DNA from: Streptomyces sp. Y2F8-2
Lineage (GTDB): Bacteria; Actinomycetota; Actinomycetes; Streptomycetales; Streptomycetaceae
Direction of reading: 5' to 3'
DNA: 64,000 bases
Assembly (NCBI RefSeq): GCF_014905555.1
Contig: NZ_BNGS01000001.1
Location: 744,001-808,000, forward strand
Of this stretch, positions 43,529 to 51,999 are shown one piece after another. A model generated the notes under the pieces. The model was not told the origin of the DNA. It searched no databases and worked only from the letters and a program-made list of their open reading frames with translations. The position numbers and the translations under genes were made by a program. How positions within the stretch are numbered: the stretch's first letter is position 1; each line of letters starts with the position of its first letter.

Positions 43529-43892
43529 CGCGGGCGCCGGGCGGAGCGTGGCTACGGCAGCCGCCGGGCCGCCCCGGCCACCGCAGCTGCCGTGGCTGCG
43601 GGCAGTCGGCCTGCGCAGCTGCGGGCAGTCGTGCCGCTGGGGGGACGGGTGGGCGCCGGGGGTACCTCCCAGGCCGTTGAGGCACTGGGGGGAGGCACCC
43701 CGTCAGCGCCGGGCTGCGCAACCTCCCCCGGCCCACCCCACCCCCGGGAACCGAACACCACCAGAACGCGTATTCAAGAGCGGGGGGAGGGGCAAAACGG
43801 CACAGCTCAGCAACAAGATCACCCAAAGCCCTGTGCGGACAGCACCCCCGGCGGCGATACTTGCCGCGACGGATGGCCAAGGGGGAGGTCAG
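43529..43892. repeat. Intergenic region with streptomycete repeat units
   Basis: No gene. The 14-mer GCTGCGGGCAGTCG occurs at 43595-43608 and again at 43618-43631; the second is followed by TGCCGCTGGGG, a motif recurrent between Streptomyces genes. An imperfect dyad GGGGGTACCTCCCAG (43658-43672) / CTGGGGGGAGGCACCCC (43685-43701) follows. A related unit lies inside the VWA gene at 52970. The ribosome site GGGGGAGG for the next gene is at 43881-43888. Confidence 0.65.
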
Positions 43893-45266
43893 GTGACACA
43901 GCTGCAGCACGGCGTCGCCCCACCGGCGACGCCCCTCGCACCCCGCCGCACCGCCTTCGCCGAGGGCGCCGACCGCCTGCGCGCCGCCGCCGCCACCGAA
44001 CCCGGCCGGCTCCGCGTCATCGGCGCCGTCCTCGCCCTGCTCGTCGTCTCCTTCGGCGCCGTCACCGCCTGGCAGATGACCGACCGCGCGGGCGCCGCCG
44101 ACGACGTGCTCCACCGCAGCCAGCCGCTCAGCGCGGGCGCCGCCGACATCTACCGCTCCCTCGCCGACGCCAACACCGCGGCCTCCAGCGGCTTCCTGGC
44201 GGGCGGCCAGGAACCCGCCGCGACCACCCTCCGCTACGAGAAGGACATCCGGACGGCCGCCGCCAAGCTGGTCACCGCCGCCGCCAACGCCGAGCCCGGC
44301 TCCCCCTCCGCGGCCACCATCACCAAGCTCAACACGCTGCTCCCGGAGTACAAGGGCCTCATCGAACGTGCCCGCGCCAACAACCGCCAGGGCTTCCCGG
44401 TCGGCGGCGCCTATCTGCGGGCGGCGAACGAGAAGATGCAGCAGGAGATGCTGCCGGCCGCCCAGGACCTGTACACCAAGGAGAACCAGCGGCTGCGCTC
44501 CGACTACAAGAGCGCCACTCCGTATCCCTGGTTCGCCCTCGCCCTCGGCGTCCTCGCGCTCGCCGCCCTCGGCTGGGCGCAGCGCCGCCACTACCTGCGG
44601 ACCAACCGGGTGCTCAACCACGGTCTGGTCGCCGCCACGGCCGCCTCCGCGATCGTCCTGCTGTGGCTGGTCGCCGGCCACAGCGTCGCCCGCGCGGGCC
44701 TGAACTCCTCGTACGCGCACGGCATCCGCTCGCTGAACGTGCTGCACGACGCCCGTATCGCGTCCCTGAACGCGCGCGGAAACGAGAACCTGACCCTGGT
44801 CAGCCGCGGCGCCGAGACCAAGAAGCTGCCGAGCGGGGTGGTCGAGGACGCCTACGACTACGCGTTCCAGCAGGACATGGACGCACTCGGCACGACCCTG
44901 GCCAAGGCGGCCTCCCTCGCCGACGACCAGGCGGGCGAGCAGCCCGTGAAGGCCGCCACCGGCAACATGAAGGTGTGGCAGGAGCGCCACAAGCAGGCCC
45001 GGGCGGCCGACGACGACGGCAACTACCAGGCGGCCCTGAACAAGATCATCGGCTCCAGGGCGGACCAGCCCACCGGCGAGTGCTTCGACAGCGTGGACGC
45101 GAACCTGGCGAAGGCGCTGGACCACGAGGAGAGTGAGTTCGTGCAGGCGGCGAGCGACGGCCGGGACGCCATGACCGGGCTCCCGGTGGGCGCGGCCGTC
45201 CTCGCCGTGCTGGGCGCCTCCGGCGCGGTGCTCGGCATCGGGCGCAGGCTGTCGGAGTACCGGTGA
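43893..45266 (+). CDS. GlnX-like four-helix membrane sensor protein
   Basis: A 457-aa membrane protein. GTG 43893 with GGGGGAGG upstream; the frame further upstream runs through repeats and was rejected. Predicted helices: about 41-61 (VIGAVLALLVVSFGAVTAW), 212-230, 243-265 and 428-448. Two extracytoplasmic loops (about 150 residues each) are helical, and the second begins around HGIRSLNVLHDARIASLNARG. Size, helix number and place directly before a binding-protein gene and a PknG-type kinase gene match mycobacterial GlnX, which senses aspartate/glutamate with GlnH and controls PknG. There is no kinase or cyclase domain. The gene overlaps the next one's possible GTG start. Confidence 0.75.
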   Translation: MTQLQHGVAPPATPLAPRRTAFAEGADRLRAAAATEPGRLRVIGAVLALLVVSFGAVTAWQMTDRAGAADDVLHRSQPLSAGAADIYRSLADANTAASSGFLAGGQEPAATTLRYEKDIRTAAAKLVTAAANAEPGSPSAATITKLNTLLPEYKGLIERARANNRQGFPVGGAYLRAANEKMQQEMLPAAQDLYTKENQRLRSDYKSATPYPWFALALGVLALAALGWAQRRHYLRTNRVLNHGLVAATAASAIVLLWLVAGHSVARAGLNSSYAHGIRSLNVLHDARIASLNARGNENLTLVSRGAETKKLPSGVVEDAYDYAFQQDMDALGTTLAKAASLADDQAGEQPVKAATGNMKVWQERHKQARAADDDGNYQAALNKIIGSRADQPTGECFDSVDANLAKALDHEESEFVQAASDGRDAMTGLPVGAAVLAVLGASGAVLGIGRRLSEYR

Positions 45267-45280
45267 GAGGGGGAGCGGCG

Positions 45281-46285
45281 ATGATCGCACGGCGTCTGAG
45301 GGCGAGCCTGAAGGGCTGGGGCGGCGTGGCGGCGATGCTCGTCGCCTGCGCGCTCACCCTGGTCCTCGCGCTGCTGCTGCCGCTGACCCACCCCCGCGGG
45401 AACGGCTCCACGGGCACCGGCGGCCCGGGCCTCGCCCAGGCCACGCAGGCCAAGGACGACTCCTGCGACGGCCACCCGGAGCGGATGAGCCCGCCGCCGT
45501 CGAACGACGAGACGGGCCGGGCGGTCACGGCCATCAAGCAGCGCGGCTATCTCTCGGTGGGCGTCGACCAGAACAGCTACCACTGGGGCTACCGCGACCC
45601 CAACAGCAAGGGCAGCGACCTCGAGGGCTTCGACATCGACCTCGCCCGCGAGATCGCCCGGCAGATCACCGGCAGCCCGGACGCCGTCCGCTTCCACGCC
45701 ATCCCCACCAACCAGCGCATCCCGGCGATCAAGAACCACCAGGTGGACATGGTGGTGCGCACCATGACGATCACCTGCGCCCGGCTGGCGGACGTCTCCT
45801 TCTCCGAGCCGTACTTCACGACCGGTCAGCAGGTCCTTGCGCCCAAGTCGTCCTCGATCACGGGCTATGACACGTCGCTCGTCGGCAGGAGGATCTGCTC
45901 GGCCCAGGGCTCGACCGCGGGCGCGAAGCTGACCGAGGACAGGAAGTCCGGCCGGCTCGCCGCGTCCGCCGACATCTCCACCACCGTCCCCAACCAGCTC
46001 GACTGCCTGGTGAAACTGCAACTCGGCGAAGTCGACGCGGTGGTCACCGACGGAGCGCTCGCCGCGAGCCAGGCCGCCCAGGACCCGACCGTCGAACTCA
46101 AGGGGAAGCCCTTCACGACCGAGTACTACGGCGTGGCGATGAACAAGGATGACAAGGATCTGGTACGCCGGGTCAACCAGGTGCTGGAGGACTACCGCAA
46201 GGACGGCTGGCAGGCCTCGTACACCAGGTGGCTGTCCCAGACGCTGGGCAAGGACTCGACGCCGTCACAGCCGCCTTCCACCTGA
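45281..46285 (+). CDS. GlnH-like amino-acid-binding protein
   Basis: A 334-aa family 3 binding protein. ATG 45281 has GGGGGAG five bases upstream; GTG 45263, overlapping the previous stop, would add six residues. The hydrophobic N-terminus contains a lipobox-like LVAC (C23), though the hydrophobic stretch continues after it, so lipid or helix anchoring are both possible. Family motifs: GYLSVGVDQNSYHWGYRDP, LEGFDIDLAREIARQI, and QVDMVVRTMTITCARLADVSFSEPYF. Acidic-amino-acid-binding proteins share these. It is probably the ligand sensor for the GlnX-like protein rather than a transporter part, as no permease is encoded nearby. Confidence 0.85.
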   Translation: MIARRLRASLKGWGGVAAMLVACALTLVLALLLPLTHPRGNGSTGTGGPGLAQATQAKDDSCDGHPERMSPPPSNDETGRAVTAIKQRGYLSVGVDQNSYHWGYRDPNSKGSDLEGFDIDLAREIARQITGSPDAVRFHAIPTNQRIPAIKNHQVDMVVRTMTITCARLADVSFSEPYFTTGQQVLAPKSSSITGYDTSLVGRRICSAQGSTAGAKLTEDRKSGRLAASADISTTVPNQLDCLVKLQLGEVDAVVTDGALAASQAAQDPTVELKGKPFTTEYYGVAMNKDDKDLVRRVNQVLEDYRKDGWQASYTRWLSQTLGKDSTPSQPPST

Positions 46286-46372
46286 ACCGGCGCAACCGAC
46301 CTGGTACCACTGGAGAGTTGCCCCGGCGCACCGGACACGCGCGCGGGGAACGACGAGAGCGAGAGGTGATCG

Positions 46373-47695
46373 ATGGGCGTCACGGGACCCACCGGGCCGG
46401 TGCTGGACCGGGACGAGGTGGACCGTGCGCTGGCGCGGCTCGGTGCGGAGCACGAGGCCATAGAGACCTCGCTCCTCGCCCTCCAGGACCACGCGGGCCG
46501 CAGACTCCTCGAGGGCGCCGAACTGACCGGCGTCACCAAGGAGCGGTGGGCGTCGGCGGAGGCGTCGATCACCCTGCTGTGGGCGTACTTCGACGCCTAC
46601 ACGGACACGCTGCGCACCGCCCGGGAGATCCGCTCCCGCAGACGCTGGTCGAGCCGCGAGGACCTGGCCGAGCTGACCGAACTGCTGCGCGGCCCGAGCG
46701 TCACCGTCGCGGGCGGCACCACGGCGACGGCGAACGCGCCGACCCTGGCGGGCACCGGCCGGCTCAGCGAGCAGTTCACCCTGGAGCAGCTCGTGGACCG
46801 GATGAACGACCTGTACGCGTCCTCGCTGGACATGGTCGTGGCCGCCGACGCGGTGTGGTCGGCGCTGCCCGCCCGCATCGATTTACTGGCCGCGGAGTTG
46901 CAGCGCACGCGTCAGCTCGCCCACTCGGTGGGCGTACGCCCCGGTGAGCATCCGGCCGGCGACGACCTGGAGCGCATCACCCGCACCCTGACCAGGCTGC
47001 GGGAGCAGGTGGTCTCCGACCCGCTGGCGTACTGGGTCCCGGCCCAGGGGAGTTCGGCTCCCGGCGGCGGCAGGCCGGACACCACGGTGTACGACCGCCA
47101 GGCGCGCGCCCTGGAGGACGTACGCCGGGAGATCGACGCCGTACTGACGGTGCGTCAGGACGCGGAGAAGCGGCTCGTCAGACTGCGCGACCTGCTCAGC
47201 CGCGCCGACCGCACCCTGGCCGAGGCCCGCAGCGCGCGCGGTGAGGTGCTGGCGAAGATCGCCGCCTCGGAGGTGCCCGCGGTCAGCGGTCCGCCCACCG
47301 CGCTGCAGGAGCAGTTGGCGACGGCCGCCGAGTACCGCAGGCACGCCCAGTGGCACCGCCTGTCGCCGCTCCTGGACTCACTGGAGCAGAGGGCGGAGGA
47401 CGAACTCCAGCGCGCCCGCGAGTCGCTGACGGCGGTCACCGCGCCGCTCGCGGTCCGCGCCGAGCTGCGCGGCCGCCTCGACGCGTACAAGGCGAAGGTG
47501 GCCCGGCACGGCCTGGCGGAGGACCCGCTGCTGGTCGAGCGGTACGACACGGCCCGCCGCATGCTGTGGAGCGCACCCTGCGACCTGAGGGCCGCCGAGC
47601 AGGCGGTGCTGCGCTACCAGCGGGCGGCCGCGGAACTGCTCGGCGCGCGCGTGCCCGAACCGGGCGCACCGGCCGACCGGAGGGGGGAGGCATGA
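46373..47695 (+). CDS. Helical coiled-coil protein of the PknG cluster, with a TTA codon
   Basis: A 440-aa soluble, almost wholly helical protein; ATG 46373 follows GAGAGGTG. Helical segments include LDRDEVDRALARLGAEHEAI and YDRQARALEDVRREIDAVL. There are no membrane segments and no known domain. Leu171 is encoded by TTA (46883-46885), which in Streptomyces needs the bldA tRNA and so ties translation to development. It is the only in-frame TTA I found in the window. The stop overlaps the pknG start (ATGA). A scaffold linking membrane sensor and kinase is possible, but that is inference. Confidence 0.7.
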   Translation: MGVTGPTGPVLDRDEVDRALARLGAEHEAIETSLLALQDHAGRRLLEGAELTGVTKERWASAEASITLLWAYFDAYTDTLRTAREIRSRRRWSSREDLAELTELLRGPSVTVAGGTTATANAPTLAGTGRLSEQFTLEQLVDRMNDLYASSLDMVVAADAVWSALPARIDLLAAELQRTRQLAHSVGVRPGEHPAGDDLERITRTLTRLREQVVSDPLAYWVPAQGSSAPGGGRPDTTVYDRQARALEDVRREIDAVLTVRQDAEKRLVRLRDLLSRADRTLAEARSARGEVLAKIAASEVPAVSGPPTALQEQLATAAEYRRHAQWHRLSPLLDSLEQRAEDELQRARESLTAVTAPLAVRAELRGRLDAYKAKVARHGLAEDPLLVERYDTARRMLWSAPCDLRAAEQAVLRYQRAAAELLGARVPEPGAPADRRGEA

Positions 47696-50376
47696 GCCAG
47701 GCGGGGCGGACGTGCCAGCGGCCCGGCTGCGAGGGGTCGTACGAGGACGTGGGCGGCGGCGAGCTGTACTGCGACACGTGCGGGCTCGCGCCGGTCGTCT
47801 CGGCGAAGGGCGCGGAGGGCTCGTCGCCCGCGGGAGGCACCGCGGACGGCAAGGGCTCCCAAGGTTCGGGAACCGGCGGTGCGCGGCCCGGTTCCGGAGC
47901 GTCGTCGCGGTCGTCGCAGTCCAGGCGGTCGTCACAGTCGCGGCGGTCGGTGTCGGGCCGGCTGTCCGGGAAGTCCACCGGCCGCTCGGTGTCGGTGCGC
48001 AGCTCCGGTTCCACGGCCGGGAGTTCGGGCCGCAGCCGGCTCGGCCTGGGGCTGGTGCAGGTCCCGGCGGTGCCGCGGCCCGACCCGCGGGCCATGGTGC
48101 TGGAGCGCGCGGAGGTGCCCGAACGCAAGCGGTTCTGCTCGCGCTCCGACTGCGGGGCCCCGGTGGGGCGGGCGCGCGGCGACCGGCCCGGGCGCACGGA
48201 GGGGTTCTGCACCAAGTGCGGCCACCCCTATTCGTTCGTCCCGAAGCTGAAGGCCCAGGACATCGTGCACGGCCAGTACGAGGTCGTGGGCTGCCTGGCG
48301 CACGGCGGGCTCGGCTGGATCTACCTGGCGGTGGACCGCGCCGTCTCCGACCGCTGGGTGGTCCTCAAGGGCCTGCTGGACACCGGCGACCAGGACGCGA
48401 TGGCCGCGGCGATCTCCGAGCGGCGCTTCCTCGCGGAGATCGAGCACGCCAACATCGTGCGGATCTACAACTTCGTCGAGCACCTCGACCAGCGCACGGG
48501 CTCCCTCGACGGCTACATCGTCATGGAGTACGTCGGCGGCAAGTCGCTGAAGGAGATCGCCAACGAGCGTCGCGCACCGGACGGGCGACGCGATCCGCTG
48601 CCGGTGGAGCAGGCGTGCGCATACGGCATCGAGGCGCTGGAGGCGCTCGGCCATCTGCACAGCCGGAACCTGCTGTACTGCGACTTCAAGGTCGACAACG
48701 CCATCCAGACCGAGGACCAGCTCAAGCTGATCGACATGGGCGCGGTGCGCAGGATGGACGACGACGAGTCGGCCATCTACGGCACGGTCGGCTACCAGGC
48801 GCCCGAGGTCGCGGAGGTCGGCCCGTCGGTGGCCTCCGACCTGTACACGGTCGCGCGCACCCTGGCGGTGCTCACCTTCGACTTCCAGGGCTACACGAAC
48901 GCCTACGCCGACTCCCTGCCCGACCCGGACACCATCGAGGTCTTCCGCCGGTACGAGTCCTTCTACCGGCTGCTGGTCCGCGCCACCGACCCCGACCCCG
49001 CGCGCCGGTTCGCGTCCGCGCAGGAGATGTCGGAGCAGCTGACGGGGGTGCTGCGGGAGGTCGTCGCGCTTCGGACGGGCCGTCCGAGGCCCGCGCTGTC
49101 GACGCTGTTCGGTCCGGAACTCAGGGTCACGGACACGGAGTTGTTCCCGAAGCAGGCCGAGGAGGTGTCGCGGCTGGGGGCCCGGGTGGTGCCGGCGCGC
49201 CGCCTGCGCCGGTCGGCCGGGGGTGCGCTGCCCGCCACGCCGGGAACGGCGGGCTCCGGAGCCGGGAGTACGCTGCCCGCCACGCCGGGCACCGTGGGGG
49301 CTGCGTCCGCCTCCGCCGTCGAAGCCCCTGCCCCCGCCGCCCCTCCCGCCGTCTCCGGCTCCCCCGCCGCCGGTACCGGTCCGGCGGCGGCCGGGGGCAC
49401 GGGTGGCGCGGCCGCCGTCGGCGCCCCCGCCGTCGTCAAGCCGGTCGACGCCCCTGCCGCCGCGCTCGCGCTGCCGGTCCCGCATGTCGATCCCGGCGAC
49501 CCCAACGCCGGTTTCCTGGCCGGTCTCATCGCCTCCGCGCCCGCCGAGCTGATCGTCGCTCTGCGGAGCGCACCCACCGCCTCGCCGGAGCTGAGGCTGC
49601 GCGAGCTGCGCGCCCGGCTGGAAATGGGCGAGACGGCGGGTGCCGGGCAGGCCCTCGCGGCCCTGGAGGCGGACCACGCGGACGACTGGCGGGTCGTGTG
49701 GTACCGCGGCGTCACCGCGCTCGTCACGGGCGACCACGAGGCCGCCGCGCTCTCCTTCGACGCGGTCTACGACGCCTTCCCCGGCGAGCCCGCGCCCAAG
49801 CTGGCCCTCGGCCTGTGCGCGGAGGTCCTCGGCCAGCTCGACAACGCCGCCGAGTACTACCGCCTCGTATGGACGACCGATCCGAGCTACGTCAGCGCGG
49901 CGTTCGGTCTCGCCCGCGTCCGGTTCGCCGCCGGTGACCGCCAGGGTGCCGTGCGTACCCTGGAGTCCGTGCCGGAGGCGTCCATCCACTACACCGCCGC
50001 CCGCGTCGCCGCCGTCCGGGCGCGGCTGCGGCAGCGCACCGGCCGGGGACCGGACCAGGCCTTCCTGGACGACCTGGTGGCCGCCGCGGGACAGGTGCAG
50101 GCGCTGGAGGCGTACGGTCTGGACGCCGTGCGGCGCGAGCAGTTGTCCACAGAGGTCCTGGGCTGTGCGCTGGACTGGGTACTCTCCGGTGGCCAGGGCT
50201 CCGCGCCGCCCCCGGCCGACGGGCGGGCGCTGCTCGGCAGCGACCTGGACGAGCGCGGCCTGCGCTTCGGCCTGGAGCGCTCGTACCGGACGCTGGCCAG
50301 ACTCGCACAGGGCGGCGAGGAGAGGATCGACCTGGTGGAACGTGCAAACCGTTACCGCCCCCGGACGTGGGTGTGA
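47692..50376 (+). CDS. pknG: PknG-like serine/threonine protein kinase with zinc ribbons and TPR domain
   Basis: An 894-aa soluble kinase. ATG 47692 overlaps the preceding stop and has GGGGGGAGG upstream. Two N-terminal cysteine ribbons (CQRPGC...CDTCG and CSRSDCG...CTKCG), separated by a Ser/Arg-rich linker, replace the rubredoxin domain of mycobacterial PknG. The kinase domain is about residues 195-455: glycine loop AHGGLGWIYLA, catalytic Lys in VVLKGLL, catalytic loop LLYCDFKVDNAI and LIDMGAVRRM in place of HRD and DFG, just as in PknG, and GTVGYQAPEV. After a Pro/Ala linker (about 510-600), a TPR-type helical domain closes the protein. In mycobacteria PknG adjusts 2-oxoglutarate metabolism through the FHA protein GarA. 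Confidence 0.93.
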   Translation: MSQAGRTCQRPGCEGSYEDVGGGELYCDTCGLAPVVSAKGAEGSSPAGGTADGKGSQGSGTGGARPGSGASSRSSQSRRSSQSRRSVSGRLSGKSTGRSVSVRSSGSTAGSSGRSRLGLGLVQVPAVPRPDPRAMVLERAEVPERKRFCSRSDCGAPVGRARGDRPGRTEGFCTKCGHPYSFVPKLKAQDIVHGQYEVVGCLAHGGLGWIYLAVDRAVSDRWVVLKGLLDTGDQDAMAAAISERRFLAEIEHANIVRIYNFVEHLDQRTGSLDGYIVMEYVGGKSLKEIANERRAPDGRRDPLPVEQACAYGIEALEALGHLHSRNLLYCDFKVDNAIQTEDQLKLIDMGAVRRMDDDESAIYGTVGYQAPEVAEVGPSVASDLYTVARTLAVLTFDFQGYTNAYADSLPDPDTIEVFRRYESFYRLLVRATDPDPARRFASAQEMSEQLTGVLREVVALRTGRPRPALSTLFGPELRVTDTELFPKQAEEVSRLGARVVPARRLRRSAGGALPATPGTAGSGAGSTLPATPGTVGAASASAVEAPAPAAPPAVSGSPAAGTGPAAAGGTGGAAAVGAPAVVKPVDAPAAALALPVPHVDPGDPNAGFLAGLIASAPAELIVALRSAPTASPELRLRELRARLEMGETAGAGQALAALEADHADDWRVVWYRGVTALVTGDHEAAALSFDAVYDAFPGEPAPKLALGLCAEVLGQLDNAAEYYRLVWTTDPSYVSAAFGLARVRFAAGDRQGAVRTLESVPEASIHYTAARVAAVRARLRQRTGRGPDQAFLDDLVAAAGQVQALEAYGLDAVRREQLSTEVLGCALDWVLSGGQGSAPPPADGRALLGSDLDERGLRFGLERSYRTLARLAQGGEERIDLVERANRYRPRTWV

Positions 50377-50379
50377 TCG

Positions 50380-51780
50380 ATGTCGCAGATGCCCCGGTCG
50401 ACGGCGCTTTCGCGGTGCCCCAGCTGTGAGGAGCCCCTGGAGTCGGGCGACCTCTACTGCGGCGCCTGCGGGTACGACCTGTCGGTGGTGCCCGCCCCGC
50501 CGTCCGACCCCCCGACACTGACCATGAACGGCACGGTGCCACGGGCCTCTTCGGAGGCACCCCCGGTGGACTGGCCGGCCGCCCCGCCGACCGGCGGCCC
50601 GCAGGCGCCCGCCCCGGTGCACCTGCCGACCGACCTGCCGGGCACGGACCTGGGCGGCGCCGAGCCTCCCGGCACGTCCGCCGGGAGGGGCGTGCGGTTC
50701 GACCGTCCCGTGGAACCCGACGACTACCACCTCGCCTCCCCCGAGCACTCGGCTCCTCCCCCGCTCTCGGCGTCGTTCGAGCGGGAGGACCCCCATGAGC
50801 AGGGGCGAACCCCGTCCCAGCCGGTCGACCCGCGCACCACCGTGCCGTCCACGCCTCCCGCCGGCACGAAGGTCTGCGTGGCCTGCCGCGCGGGCACCGT
50901 GGACAGCGACGGCTACTGCGAGAACTGCGGCCACGCCCAGCCGCGCGAACGCGACCACCTGGAGCAGGAGTTGGGCGCGGTCGCGGCGGTCAGCGACCGC
51001 GGCCTGCGCCACCACCGCAACGAGGACGCGTTCACGGTCTCCTCGACCGCGCTGCCCGACGGCTCGCCCGCGGTCGTCGCGATCGTCTGCGACGGCGTGT
51101 CCTCGGCGACCCGCCCCGACGACGCCTCTCTGGCCGCCGCCCGGGCGGCGAACGAGGCGCTCCTCGACGCCCTGCCGCGCGGCACGCACCCGCAGCAGGC
51201 CATGCACGACGCGATCATCGCCGCCTCGCACGCCGTCAACTCCCTGGCCGCCGAGCCGGAGACGGCCCAGGAGCACGCCCCGCACCAGAACGCGCCCGCG
51301 TGCACCCTGGTCGGCGCCGTCGTCACCGCGAGTCTGCTCGTCGTCGGCTGGGTCGGCGACAGCCGCGCCTACTGGGTCCCGGTGGACCGCGCCGCGCCGC
51401 CGGCCCGGCTCACCGAGGACGACTCCTGGGCCGCGCAGATGGTCGCCGCGGGCCTGATGAGCGAGGCCGAGGCGTACGCCGACGAGCGTGCCCACGCGAT
51501 CACGGGCTGGCTCGGCGCGGACGCCTACGAACTGGACCCGCACACGGCGTCGTTCAAGCCGGACCGGCCGGGTGTCGTGGTGGTGTGCACCGACGGGCTG
51601 TGGAACTACGCGGAGGCCGCCGAGGAGATGGCCGAGGTGGTGCCGCTCGACGCCGGGCTCCGCCCGCTGCACGCCGCCCGGGTACTTCTGGGGCACGCCC
51701 TGGACGGCGGCGGGCACGACAACGTAACAGTGGCGGTCCTCCCGTTCCCGGCCCTGCCGCAGGGGGCAGGATCCGCCTGA
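50380..51780 (+). CDS. PP2C-type protein phosphatase with two zinc ribbons
   Basis: A 466-aa PPM/PP2C phosphatase beginning 3 bases after pknG, so cotranscribed. N-terminal ribbons: C13-PSC-16 with C27-GAC-30 and C166-VAC-169 with C180-ENC-183, separated by a Pro-rich linker. The phosphatase domain (about 195-460) has AVSDRGLRHHRNEDAF, VAIVCDGVSSATRPDDAS, LLVVGWVGDSRAYWV, VVVVCTDGLWNY and GGHDNVTVAV, so all metal-binding aspartates are present. It lacks membrane segments. It is the natural antagonist of the PknG-like kinase. The ribbon pairs may bind the same partner as those of the kinase. Confidence 0.92.
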   Translation: MSQMPRSTALSRCPSCEEPLESGDLYCGACGYDLSVVPAPPSDPPTLTMNGTVPRASSEAPPVDWPAAPPTGGPQAPAPVHLPTDLPGTDLGGAEPPGTSAGRGVRFDRPVEPDDYHLASPEHSAPPPLSASFEREDPHEQGRTPSQPVDPRTTVPSTPPAGTKVCVACRAGTVDSDGYCENCGHAQPRERDHLEQELGAVAAVSDRGLRHHRNEDAFTVSSTALPDGSPAVVAIVCDGVSSATRPDDASLAAARAANEALLDALPRGTHPQQAMHDAIIAASHAVNSLAAEPETAQEHAPHQNAPACTLVGAVVTASLLVVGWVGDSRAYWVPVDRAAPPARLTEDDSWAAQMVAAGLMSEAEAYADERAHAITGWLGADAYELDPHTASFKPDRPGVVVVCTDGLWNYAEAAEEMAEVVPLDAGLRPLHAARVLLGHALDGGGHDNVTVAVLPFPALPQGAGSA

Positions 51781-51999
51781 GAGGTGTGCCGGGGGCGCCG
51801 TGAGGGCCCCGGACGCGCCCGGGGCCGGCAGGGGTCGGCCCCAGGGCTCCTCATTCGGATCAGCCCGGCATGAGCCGAAAGAGGGGCCCCAAGTCCTGTC
51901 GTGGGGAGTTCGACGGCAGGACCCAGGACCGGAGGGGACCGGTCCGCCACCAGTCGTCACCCACCGCGGTGGGTTTCTCAAGGGGGATCCGATACGGCC

